Source: CAZGOM01 sp964542875
GTDB lineage: Bacteria > Planctomycetota > Phycisphaerae > Phycisphaerales > Phycisphaeraceae
DNA length: 64,000 nt
Direction of reading: 5' to 3'
Assembly (NCBI GenBank): GCA_964542875.1
Contig: CAZIWA010000013.1
Span: 10,181-74,180 of the forward strand
The position numbers and the translations under genes were made by a program. Shown in pieces: positions 33,608-41,491 of the stretch (positions are counted from its first letter, which is position 1; each line of letters opens with the position of its first letter). A model generated the notes under the pieces. The model was not told where the DNA came from. It searched no databases and was given only the letters and a program-made list of their open reading frames with translations.

Positions 33608-35539
33608 TCAATGGAGGTCTGGGAGATCAAGGTGGGCGAGGATGCCGGGGATGACGAGGGATTGGATGTCGTCGCGGTCGTAGTGGAAGGAGCGGATGAG
33701 GCTTGCGAATGAGCCGATGCCGGATTGGACGTGGGTTTTGGTGATGCGGGGGTCGATTGCGGCGGCGAGCTGTCCGTAGACGCCGTGGCGGCCGTGCGCG
33801 TAGAGATGGAGGTTTTTCATGGAGAGGCCGGGCCGGGTGGCGAGCATGTCCAGGGCGCGGGTGACGTCAAAGGCGCGCAGGGCGCAGAGGCTGTCGCCGA
33901 GCCAGATGAGATCGTTGGCAAGCGTGTGCATGGTGCTGGAATAGCCGGTGAGCGGGCGGAGATTGATAGGGATGGGGGCGATGGCGCCGACCCCGGAGAC
34001 GTTGAGCACCAGGACGGCGCGGCCTTGATCGCGCTGGGATTCAAGGAAGGGGAGGTGAAGCGCAAGCGCGGTGCTGCCGTGATCCCAGACGGCGAGGGTG
34101 ACGGGGAGCGGCTTGGAAGCCGTGTTGGGCGGGCGAAAGAGCATGCCGTGATTAAAGAGGTTGGTCTGGCTCCACCAGAGCAGGGATTGGACTTCAAAGC
34201 CGTCGAGCGTGTCCGTGGGGACGATGCGGACATTGAGCGGGCAAGGGGAGCGCTGGGCGTGGATTTGTTTTTTGAGCCAGGCGAGGGAGGCGGATTTGTT
34301 TTTGGATTTGGCGCGGAGGGATTCAAGCTCATTCAGCCGGGCGACGTTTGTCTCATGCGCGAACTGGGCTATTGGGAAGTCGGCCCGGAGCTGGCCGGAT
34401 TTGGTGCAGCGCATCTGGGGTTGGTCAAAGGGTGTGACGGAGGCGGCGGGCGTGTGTTTCTTTTTAAGCAGGTGCCTGGCGAAGAAGGCGACCATGGTGT
34501 CGCGCATGGCGGCGGGGTAGCTGTGGGGGATGGGGAAGTCTGAGAGGGAGAGGTTGGCGGGCTTTCCGGCGAGCTTGTAAAAGCGCTTGGCACGCTGAAT
34601 GGTGCGCCGGGTGCCCTCGATGGGGAAGAAGTCGTATTGGGCGGCAAGAGCTTTGACGGGCCGGGGAGCCATGGCGATGAAGAAGTCTTCGTGATCAAGC
34701 CCGGCGGCGGAGAAGCCGGGCCAGATCTGTTCGGCGTCCTGTGCGCCGCCTGTCCAGAGATAGGCGTGGCGGCTGGTGGTGAAAAGGGCGGGTGCGGCGG
34801 CGGCGATGCGGGGGTCTGCCATCATGAGCATGGAGGTGTGGGTGCCGCCGCCGGACTCGCCGGTGACGCCGATGCGGGCGGCGTCGATCTCGGGCCGGGT
34901 GGTGAGGTAGTCGATGCCGCGAATGGCGTCGTAGAGGAAGGAGCCGGCGAGGGTTTGATCGAGCAGGAAGGTTCGCGCACCGATGTACTCGTGCTCCTGG
35001 GTGCCGGGATTGATGGTGGTTTTGCCGGTGGCGGGGTCGAAATAGCTGTAGCGCTCGCCCTGGCCCTGGGTGTCCTGCACCCAGACGATGAACCCGGCTT
35101 TGGCGAGGTGAATATGGATGTCCTGATAGCCGGGATCGAACCGGCCAATGAGGCTGTGGCCACAGATGTAGAGGATGGCGGGGCCGGGTTTTCGGGGAGA
35201 AGCAGAGTCTGGAAGATAGAGGTTACCCGTGACGAAATGGCTGGGCCGGGATTCGAAAAGGATGTTCTGGATTTTAAAGCCGTCGCCTTGATGCATGCCG
35301 GTGATCTGAGGATTGAGCGGGCTTTTTTTCGAGGGCAGGTGGCCCATCGATTTTAGAAATGCTTTGCGGATGTAAGCCTGGCGGGCGGCGAGCTGGGCTT
35401 TGGTTTTGATGGCATCGCGGGTTTTATCCGCAGAGGCGAAGACGGCGTCGGAGCGGGAAAAGATGTGGCGCTTGAGCTGGTCGCGCAGGTCGTAAAGGTA
35501 ATCCGAGGGGGAGTGGGTCTGGAGTTCAGGGATTGGCAT
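33608..35539 (-). CDS. Acetyl-xylan-esterase-like protein with two alpha/beta-hydrolase domains, the second without a nucleophile
   Basis: 643 residues. Domain 1 (about 85-365) has PGPAILYICGHSLIGRF, DTQGQGERYSYF and GVTGESGGGTHTSML, where S229 sits in the G-x-S-x-G nucleophile elbow, and a probable catalytic His in SDFPIPHSYPAAM. Domain 2 (about 430-640) repeats the fold: PVTLAVWDHGST, LVLNVSGVGA and LYAHGRHGVYGQLAAAIDPRI. That last block aligns with the first elbow but has His where Ser should be, so it is probably non-catalytic. No signal peptide is seen. It may deacetylate sugars taken up by the cell. It heads a pair with the CBM9-like gene. Confidence 0.8.
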   Translation of the reverse strand: MPIPELQTHSPSDYLYDLRDQLKRHIFSRSDAVFASADKTRDAIKTKAQLAARQAYIRKAFLKSMGHLPSKKSPLNPQITGMHQGDGFKIQNILFESRPSHFVTGNLYLPDSASPRKPGPAILYICGHSLIGRFDPGYQDIHIHLAKAGFIVWVQDTQGQGERYSYFDPATGKTTINPGTQEHEYIGARTFLLDQTLAGSFLYDAIRGIDYLTTRPEIDAARIGVTGESGGGTHTSMLMMADPRIAAAAPALFTTSRHAYLWTGGAQDAEQIWPGFSAAGLDHEDFFIAMAPRPVKALAAQYDFFPIEGTRRTIQRAKRFYKLAGKPANLSLSDFPIPHSYPAAMRDTMVAFFARHLLKKKHTPAASVTPFDQPQMRCTKSGQLRADFPIAQFAHETNVARLNELESLRAKSKNKSASLAWLKKQIHAQRSPCPLNVRIVPTDTLDGFEVQSLLWWSQTNLFNHGMLFRPPNTASKPLPVTLAVWDHGSTALALHLPFLESQRDQGRAVLVLNVSGVGAIAPIPINLRPLTGYSSTMHTLANDLIWLGDSLCALRAFDVTRALDMLATRPGLSMKNLHLYAHGRHGVYGQLAAAIDPRITKTHVQSGIGSFASLIRSFHYDRDDIQSLVIPGILAHLDLPDLH

Positions 35540-35553
35540 GAGAGGTCCTGAAG

Positions 35554-35671
35554 AATGTTAGATGTTCGATGTGGGATGTTAGATGTAGTAGAGAAGAGAG
35601 GGAGTTGTTGGGTTGAGGGTTTGCGTGGGCGGCCCTCACCGTGAGCCATCTCCCGGGGGGAGAGGGGATGG
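35554..35671. repeat. Composite intergenic element, copy B
   Basis: Five seven-base units (AATGTTA-GATGTTC-GATGTGG-GATGTTA-GATGTAG, 35554-35588), then GGTTGAGGGT, GGGCGGCCCTC and a CTCCC/GGGGAGAGGGG palindrome to about 35671, leading into the next terminator. Same order as 28875-29014. Confidence 0.6.
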
Positions 35672-35704
35672 AAAAAAGCACAGCGCGGCGGCGCCGTGCT
35701 GTGC
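35672..35704 (-). terminator. Terminator of the second PhyH gene
   Basis: A 12-bp stem with one G-T pair (GCACAGCGCGGC / GCCGTGCTGTGC), a three-base loop and, on the minus strand, a run of six T. It lies 25 bases after the stop at 35729. Confidence 0.85.
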
Positions 35705-35728
35705 CGGGTGAGTGTGTTGAGGGGCTTG

Positions 35729-36526
35729 TCAGGCTGTGCGCAGTGGTGCTTTGCTGCCAAGGTGGGAACCTTCGGGTGCTGGCCGGCTGTCGTAGTCGAT
35801 GATAGCGGAGAGCCGGGGGTTGGGGCTGTTGTTGGGGTCTGAGGCGTGGAGCGTGAGCACGGAGAAGAAGAGGGCATCGCCGGGGTTCATGGGGGCGGTG
35901 ACGACATTTTCGTTGGGGATGTTGTCTTCGCGGATCTGGAAGTCTTCAAGCTTGAAGTGGGGGATAAGGCCGCGGAGGTGGGAGCCGGGGATGACCTGCA
36001 TGCAGCCGTTTTCGGGGGTGGCTTTGTCGACGGCGATCCAGAGGGTGACCTGGCGGGTGTCCATGTTGGGCCAGTAGGCGAAGTCCTGGTGCCAGGGCTT
36101 GCGGCGGCCGCCGTTGCCGGGCTTGCACATGAGTTTGCTGGAGTGGTAGTAGATGTTGGGGCCGATGATGTCCTGGACGATGTCGAGGATTTTGGGTTGG
36201 GAGAGCATGTCGCGGTAGACGGGTTCGGTCTGATAGACCTCCTGGATTTTTCGCAGGCCCAGGGATTTGCCGGTGGGGTCGGACTTTAAGGGTTCGACAT
36301 CGTATTGGGCGGGGCCGTCGTAGAAGGAGCCGCCTTGGGTCATGGCGCGGGCGACGGCGCGGTCTCGGAGGTCCTTAAGGGCCTGGACTTCCTGGGCGGA
36401 GAGGAGGTTGGGGATGATGACGTAGCCGTTTTCGTTGTAGAACCTGAGTTGATCCGGCGTGAGTATTTTGCCGTTGAGCGGGACAGGGATGAAGGTGGCA
36501 TTGGGGGCGGGTGCGGAGGTGACCAT
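35729..36526 (-). CDS. Phytanoyl-CoA dioxygenase (PhyH) family protein, divergent from an AraC regulator
   Basis: 265 residues. Fe(II)/2-oxoglutarate oxygenase signatures: WHQDFAYWPNMD (H-x-D), LWIAVDKATPENGCMQVIPGSH, then LTLHASDPNNSPNPRLSAI with the distal His and the 2-oxoglutarate Arg. It begins LTPDQLRFYNENGYVIIPNLLS, as usual for bacterial PhyH members. AAGGA is well placed before the ATG. The divergent AraC gene (start 36623) is the likely regulator. It ends at a strong terminator. It is only distantly similar to the PhyH protein at 4226-5074, so it probably has another substrate. Confidence 0.9.
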   Translation of the reverse strand: MVTSAPAPNATFIPVPLNGKILTPDQLRFYNENGYVIIPNLLSAQEVQALKDLRDRAVARAMTQGGSFYDGPAQYDVEPLKSDPTGKSLGLRKIQEVYQTEPVYRDMLSQPKILDIVQDIIGPNIYYHSSKLMCKPGNGGRRKPWHQDFAYWPNMDTRQVTLWIAVDKATPENGCMQVIPGSHLRGLIPHFKLEDFQIREDNIPNENVVTAPMNPGDALFFSVLTLHASDPNNSPNPRLSAIIDYDSRPAPEGSHLGSKAPLRTA

Positions 36527-36622
36527 TTGTGTTCCTTAGTTAGGGGGCAGGAACAGAGTAGTGGATAATTCAACGCATAACGACTGGAATATTCGTGCAA
36601 TTTGGTGTAGTTTTCGACACTT

Positions 36623-37492
36623 ATGGAAAGCCAGACGTTTTCATTGCTGCCGGACCATATGACGGGCGCCCAGCGGCAGAAGCTGGAATGGGTGTACAGC
36701 GGGCTGAAGATCGAGATGCTGTCGGCGCGGCTGTGGCGGGTGGACCGTACGTGGGAGATGTATCCGCGGCGGCTGCATGACGATTTCTTTTTTTTACCGA
36801 TGTCGCATCGATTGACGGCGAGGGTGGGCGACCGCAAAAGCGACGTGTTACCGGGACAGTGCATGTTTGTGCGGGTGGGTGAGGAACACGCGGCGCGGAT
36901 GCCTAAGGGATGCAGCGAGATGCATATCGTGAGCCTGCACGCGCATCTCTGGCCCGGCTGGGGCGGGACGCTGCAGGAGCTTGTGCCTGATGGGTTTCAT
37001 GATCTGCCTGACTTTTCCGCGAATCAGGAGCGGATGATGCGGTTGATTCATGTGCTGGACGTGGATCCGGCGCTGGGGCGGCAGATGGGGACTGAGATGC
37101 TGCGCGACTGGCTGGCGTTCTGGGCGCTCAAGCAAGCCGACGGGGCGCAGGCACGGGCACGGGTGGACGCGCGGGTGCTGGAAGCGCTGGCGATGATCCA
37201 CGCGAACTTTGAGCACCCGCTTAGCGTGGGGGAGATCGCGCGGCATGTGAGACTGGGTACGGTGCAGTTCACGAAGCTGTTTCGGCAGTTTCGGGGGCAG
37301 AGCCCCAAGGCGTACCTGGTGGAACACCGGCTGACGCAGGCTGCACAGCAATTGAGGCTGGGAACGACGAGTGTGAAGGAGGTGGCGCATGCGACGGGAT
37401 TTACGGATGTGCACTATTTCCATTTGGCGTTTAAGCGGAGATTCAAGTGCACACCGGGGGAATATCGCGGGCATGGGGAGGGGGCGGTCTGA
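36623..37492 (+). CDS. AraC-family transcriptional regulator
   Basis: 289 residues. An N-terminal cupin-like sensing domain (about 40-130, with FFFLPMSHRLTARVG and LPGQCMFVRVGEEHAARM) precedes a C-terminal AraC double helix-turn-helix: HPLSVGEIARHVRLGTVQFT and SVKEVAHATGFTDVHYFHLA, with the R-x-F-K-x3-P-G-E-Y end (KCTPGEYRG). It probably activates the divergent PhyH gene in response to a small molecule. The 96-base intergenic region holds a GAATATTC palindrome at 36587-36594. A pseudopilin gene is convergent 30 bases beyond its stop. Confidence 0.9.
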   Translation: MESQTFSLLPDHMTGAQRQKLEWVYSGLKIEMLSARLWRVDRTWEMYPRRLHDDFFFLPMSHRLTARVGDRKSDVLPGQCMFVRVGEEHAARMPKGCSEMHIVSLHAHLWPGWGGTLQELVPDGFHDLPDFSANQERMMRLIHVLDVDPALGRQMGTEMLRDWLAFWALKQADGAQARARVDARVLEALAMIHANFEHPLSVGEIARHVRLGTVQFTKLFRQFRGQSPKAYLVEHRLTQAAQQLRLGTTSVKEVAHATGFTDVHYFHLAFKRRFKCTPGEYRGHGEGAV

Positions 37493-37522
37493 GGACAGAG
37501 GAAGGATGGGGGAGTCGTGGGG

Positions 37523-38284
37523 TTAATAGCGGGAGAAAATTGCGAGGGTGGTGGCGGAGTAGAGAAGTGTGGAGGCGTGTCCGTCGGCGAAGAGGAAGTT
37601 ATTTGCACCGTTGTGGTAGCTGGGGAGGAAGCCCATGCTGCCCAGGCCGTTGCTTTCGTAGTCGTAGTAGCCGTTGGCCGGAATGCCATCGCCGATGACG
37701 AATACGCCGGAGGGCTTGGTGTTCATCTGTTCGCGGACGCGGCCGTATTTATCACGGTAGTTGCTGACGTTGCTGATGGTGTATGTGTCTGAATAGCCCA
37801 TGCCAAAGCCGTAGACGGAGCCGGAGTTAAAGCGGTAGGAAGTGGCGTTTTCAGCGCCCCAGGCGTTGGTGAAGTTTTCCGCGGGGCACTTCATGAGCAG
37901 GTTTTTGCGGTTGTTGGCGTAGTAGCTCTGGGTGTAGAGGGGGGCGCCGTAGCCCTGGTCGCTGGCGATGTTTCCGTTCCAGGCTTTGGCGCCGATGACG
38001 GCGAGTTGTTCGCCGACGTAGGGGAGGCCAAGATTTTTGGTGACGATGCGCGCCCAGCAGACGTTGTCGTTGTAGCCGGAGACGACCCACCAGCCGCGTT
38101 GGTCGAGGTTATAGGTCATGAACCCGGGGTAGAGCTGGCGCTGGTTGGCGAGGCATTTGATGGTTTTTGCGGCTTCGCGTGCCGCGGACAGCGAGGGAAG
38201 CAGCAGAGCGATGAGCACGGAGATGATGGCGACAACGACGAGAAGCTCTATGAGAGTGAAACCGTTTGCGGGGTGGCGGGGCAT
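37523..38284 (-). CDS. Pseudopilin with prepilin N-terminal motif, linked to a LacI regulator
   Basis: 253 residues from MPRHPANG. GFTLIELLVVVAIISVLIAL is a complete prepilin cleavage and methylation motif with its helix, followed by LLPSLSAAREAAKTIKCLANQ. The C-terminus has an exact H-X9-DG motif (HNGANNFLFADGHAS), and the middle is rich in Tyr, Asn and Gly. GGAG lies 6 bases upstream of the chosen start, deciding it over an ATG 21 bases earlier. It follows the LacI gene by 51 bases on the same strand and is probably co-transcribed and under its operator. Confidence 0.87.
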   Translation of the reverse strand: MPRHPANGFTLIELLVVVAIISVLIALLLPSLSAAREAAKTIKCLANQRQLYPGFMTYNLDQRGWWVVSGYNDNVCWARIVTKNLGLPYVGEQLAVIGAKAWNGNIASDQGYGAPLYTQSYYANNRKNLLMKCPAENFTNAWGAENATSYRFNSGSVYGFGMGYSDTYTISNVSNYRDKYGRVREQMNTKPSGVFVIGDGIPANGYYDYESNGLGSMGFLPSYHNGANNFLFADGHASTLLYSATTLAIFSRY

Positions 38285-38335
38285 GTGGGTCTCCAAAATA
38301 AGCAAAAGGAGTGATGCAATGGGGTGAGTGGCGGG

Positions 38336-39436
38336 TCAACGGGTGGATTGTGATTCTTTGGTTTTTCTCATCGGGGAGGAGGAGGCGGCCGTGCGGACTG
38401 GGGCCGGGCCGGTGGAGCTGCGAATGACCAGGGCGGTGGCTAGGGCGATTTGTCTGGCGGTGTCTGAGGTTTTGAGAGCGGGACGGTCGATGCGGTCCAG
38501 AAGCATGGAAAGAACCGCGGGACCAACCTCGGCCCGAGGCGTGCGGATGGTGGTGAGAGGCGGCTGGCAGTAAGCGGAGCTGGGGGTGTCGTTGAAGCCG
38601 GCGATGCTGATATCGCCGGGAATGGAGAGGTCCAGTTCCCGGGTGGCTGCCATGACGCCGATGGCGGTGTCGTCGTCGCTGGTGATGAGGGCGGTGGCGG
38701 GCGGGCGCTGCTTGAGGTAGGCCAGCGCGCTGATATAGCCGGTGTGTTCGGACAAGTTGGACGACTCAAGCTCGACGGGGAGGGGCTTGGGCGTATCTAA
38801 GGCGATACCGACGGCGGTGAATGCGGCCTTGTAGAGGAGCGTCTTGTGGTTAAGGGTTTCATCCATGGTGGCGGCGGAGATGAAAGCGGCGTGCTTGTGG
38901 CCCAGAGAGGCCAGATGCCGGGCAAGCTGATCAATGCCGGTTTTGCGATCAAAGGTGACCTGATGAGCCCAGTGGCCTGGAGCGACATCAAGGAAGATGA
39001 CGGGGGTGGTGAGTTTCTTGAAGAAGGCCTGCACGTGGGGGCCCATCGTAAGTGCTTGATAGATGATGAGGCCGTCGACGCGGCGACTGGTGAGATCACG
39101 CACGGTGGCGAGGAGTTCTTCTTCAATGTTGTCGGGGCTGCGGAGAGTGACGACGTAGAGGAGGTAGCCCGCCTGGCGGGCGCAATCGACCAGTGCCTCA
39201 AAGCGTGGGAGATTGACTCTGCTGCCGAAGCCGCGGGCGATGAGTGCGAGGGTTTTGGACTTGCCGGTGAGGAGGACCTGGCCGGTGAGATTGGGCTGGT
39301 AGTGGAGGTCTTTGGCGGCCTGGAGAACGCGGCTGACGGTGCCTGGATTGTGGCTTTGCGCCTGGCCGCGGAGGATGCGGCTGACGGTCTGGGCGGAGAC
39401 GCCGGTGAGGTTTGCAATTTTCCGAAGTGTGGTCAT
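38336..39436 (-). CDS. LacI-family transcriptional regulator
   Basis: 366 residues. MTTLRKIANLTGVSAQTVSRILRG is the LacI helix-turn-helix with hinge helix HYQPNLTGQVLLTGKSKTL. The ligand-binding domain follows (LIARGFGSRVNLPRFEALV, ALITSDDDTAIGVMAATREL, ISIAGFNDTPSSAYCQPPLT). It probably senses a sugar or sugar derivative. A perfect 14-base palindrome ending 11 bases before its start is an apparent operator for autoregulation. It is followed on the same strand by a pseudopilin gene, the likely co-regulated target. The C-terminus has a short basic Ser/Pro-rich tail beyond the domain. Confidence 0.93.
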   Translation of the reverse strand: MTTLRKIANLTGVSAQTVSRILRGQAQSHNPGTVSRVLQAAKDLHYQPNLTGQVLLTGKSKTLALIARGFGSRVNLPRFEALVDCARQAGYLLYVVTLRSPDNIEEELLATVRDLTSRRVDGLIIYQALTMGPHVQAFFKKLTTPVIFLDVAPGHWAHQVTFDRKTGIDQLARHLASLGHKHAAFISAATMDETLNHKTLLYKAAFTAVGIALDTPKPLPVELESSNLSEHTGYISALAYLKQRPPATALITSDDDTAIGVMAATRELDLSIPGDISIAGFNDTPSSAYCQPPLTTIRTPRAEVGPAVLSMLLDRIDRPALKTSDTARQIALATALVIRSSTGPAPVRTAASSSPMRKTKESQSTR

Positions 39437-39446
39437 ATGTCTCTCG

Positions 39447-39460
39447 TGTTACGCGTAACA
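39447..39460. promoter_or_regulatory. LacI-type operator
   Basis: TGTTACGCGTAACA is a perfect 14-base palindrome with a central CG, the form bound by most LacI-family repressors. It lies 11 bases before the LacI start, so the gene probably regulates itself and the pseudopilin behind it. Confidence 0.82.
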
Positions 39461-39754
39461 TAAGGTGTTTGGATGGCATGTCAATGGATTTTTCGCGAGC
39501 AGAACCAAGAACCTATGTGGGGTGGATAGGTGTTTTTGGCAAGCGGTGAGAAGTCAGAAGCAGATTTTTAACGGCGAAGAGACAGAAAGTGCGTTGGATG
39601 ACCTAATCGGGATAGAGCAGATTTAAGGAGTTTGGCGACTGAAGAGTTCACTTATGTCGGTGAAGGTGGTTGATCGGGAGCCGGCGGGACGCCGGCGCGC
39701 TCCCGGTGCAGAAGCAGAATCTGTCATGCACCTGATCGGGTATGGTGTAGCGCG
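39461..39754. other. Gene-free interval with a dispersed repeat and a hairpin
   Basis: Between the LacI start and plsC I see no gene. A TTAACGGCGAAGAGACAG repeat ending AAAGTGCG lies at 39568-39593, related to 4058-4088. A GC-rich hairpin at 39675-39705 (CGGGAGC-CGGCG against CGCCG-GCGC-GCTCCCG, with a four-base bulge) looks like a common dispersed palindrome. Confidence 0.5.
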
Positions 39755-40375
39755 ATGATTGCAGGGTTAATCAGGCTGGTGACGGGGGTGAGGGCCCGAT
39801 GGCTGGGATGCTTGCCGGAAGCAAGGCAGCGGGTGTACTTTGCGAACCATGCGAGCAACCTGGATGGTCCGACGATCTGGGCGGCGCTGCCGAGGGAATT
39901 GAGAGCCAGGACGCGGCCTGTGGCGGCGGAGGATTATTGGACTGCGGGGCCGCTGCGGAGGTATTTGTCGAGCAAGGTGTTTCGGGTGGTGTATATCAGC
40001 CGGGCGAAGATCACCAAGAGCAACAATCCGCTGGTGCGCATGGGCGAGGCGCTGGATGCGGGGGATTCGCTGATTATTTTTCCTGAGGGGACGCGTACGA
40101 CTGACGCGGAAGGGGAGATGGGCGTGTTTAAGCCGGGGCTGCACCATTTGGCGGAGAAGTATCCGGAGGTGGAGTTTGTGCCGGTGTATCTGGAGAATTT
40201 GAACCGGATATTGCCCAAGGGTGAGTACTTGATTGTGCCGGTGATCGCGGCGGTGAGCTTTGGGCCGCCGATCAAGGTGGAAGAGGGAGAGAGCAGGCAG
40301 GCGTTTTTGACACGGGCGCATGATGCGGTGGAGCGGTTGGGCCAGACGGATGGACAGACCGGGAGGACAGAATGA
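39755..40375 (+). CDS. plsC: 1-acyl-sn-glycerol-3-phosphate acyltransferase
   Basis: 206 residues, membrane-associated. Transfers an acyl chain to lysophosphatidic acid to make phosphatidic acid. The catalytic NHASNLD (N-H-x4-D) is near residue 31, SSKVFRVVYISR is motif II, and LIIFPEGTRTTD is the substrate-binding F-P-E-G-T-R motif. VFKPGLHHLAEKY and FVPVYLENL complete the family pattern. The protein is somewhat short. It overlaps cdsA by four bases, and both are consecutive steps of phospholipid synthesis. Its intact FPEGTR contrasts with the altered block in the fusion protein at 5202. Confidence 0.92.
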   Translation: MIAGLIRLVTGVRARWLGCLPEARQRVYFANHASNLDGPTIWAALPRELRARTRPVAAEDYWTAGPLRRYLSSKVFRVVYISRAKITKSNNPLVRMGEALDAGDSLIIFPEGTRTTDAEGEMGVFKPGLHHLAEKYPEVEFVPVYLENLNRILPKGEYLIVPVIAAVSFGPPIKVEEGESRQAFLTRAHDAVERLGQTDGQTGRTE

Positions 40376-41346
40376 TTTCGCTATTGAACAAAGAAGCGGA
40401 TGTGATTTGCCTGATGGTGCTTGGGCTGCTGGTGGCGGCGTCCGTGGTGGCGGGGGTGCTGAAACTGGTGATGAAGGGGGAGAAGTCCGCAAAGACGCTG
40501 AATAATTTGATCTCGCGGACGGGGGCGTGGTGGGTGATGTGTCTGCTGCTATTGTTGGCGATGGTGCTGGGGCGCGGGGCAGTGATTACGTTTTTCGGGC
40601 TGGTGTCTTTTCTGGCATTGCGGGAATTCGTGACGTTGACCAATACGCGAAAGAGCGATCATCGTGGGTTGTTTTATGCGTTTTTCCTGGTGATTCCGCT
40701 GCAGTACATGCTGGTGTATGCGGGATGGTACGGGCTGTTTACGGTGTTTATCCCGGTGTTTGTGACGTTTGTGATGGCGGTGCTGGGGACGCTTAAGGGC
40801 GACAGCGTGAATTACCTGGGGCGGACGGCGAAGGTGCAGTGGGGTTTGATGATTTGCGTTTACGCGATCAGCCACATTCCGGCGCTGCTGGAGCTGAATG
40901 TGGAGGGAATGGTGGGCAAGAGCGTGAATCTGGTGCTGTTTCTGCTGGTGGTGGTGGAGTGCAGCGATGTGTTTCAGTATGTGTGGGGAAAGTTGTTTGG
41001 GAAGAAGAAGGTGGCGCCGAACCTGAGCCCGAGCAAGACGTGGGCAGGGCTTGTGGGCGGCGGGCTGACGGCGATCGGGATCGGGACGGGGCTGTACTGG
41101 CTGACGCCGTTTTCGCCTGGGGAGGCGGCGGGGGTGAGCGCGGTGGTGGTGATTGTGGGATTCGGGGGCGGGGTGATTATGTCCGGCGTGAAGCGCGATG
41201 CGGGGATCAAGGATTTTGGGGACCTGATCCCCGGGCATGGCGGTGTGCTTGACCGGATGGATTCACTGGCGTTTGCGGCGCCGGTGTTTTTTCACATCGT
41301 GCGGTTTTATTTTGGGGAAAACGCAAGGGTGCCGGTGGGGTTTTAA
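40372..41346 (+). CDS. cdsA: Phosphatidate cytidylyltransferase
   Basis: 324 residues, integral membrane. Converts phosphatidic acid and CTP to CDP-diacylglycerol. The complete CDP-DAG synthase signature is present near the C-terminus: SGVKRDAGIKDFGDLIPGHG, then GVLDRMDS. About seven or eight hydrophobic helices precede it, and APNLSPSKTWAGLVGG is another conserved block. GGAGG lies 6 bases before the ATG, which overlaps the plsC stop, implying translational coupling. Confidence 0.95.
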   Translation: MISLLNKEADVICLMVLGLLVAASVVAGVLKLVMKGEKSAKTLNNLISRTGAWWVMCLLLLLAMVLGRGAVITFFGLVSFLALREFVTLTNTRKSDHRGLFYAFFLVIPLQYMLVYAGWYGLFTVFIPVFVTFVMAVLGTLKGDSVNYLGRTAKVQWGLMICVYAISHIPALLELNVEGMVGKSVNLVLFLLVVVECSDVFQYVWGKLFGKKKVAPNLSPSKTWAGLVGGGLTAIGIGTGLYWLTPFSPGEAAGVSAVVVIVGFGGGVIMSGVKRDAGIKDFGDLIPGHGGVLDRMDSLAFAAPVFFHIVRFYFGENARVPVGF

Positions 41347-41491
41347 GGGGGAAGAAATTATGAATCACGAGTTGCGAATGGAAGCGGTGAGAGAAGAGAT
41401 TTTGCCGCTGTGTGGATGACTGTAGCGATCGATTAGGACAAGTGGGCAAGACATGGCACTGCTTTGGGCCGAGCTGCGTCATCCAATTAAG

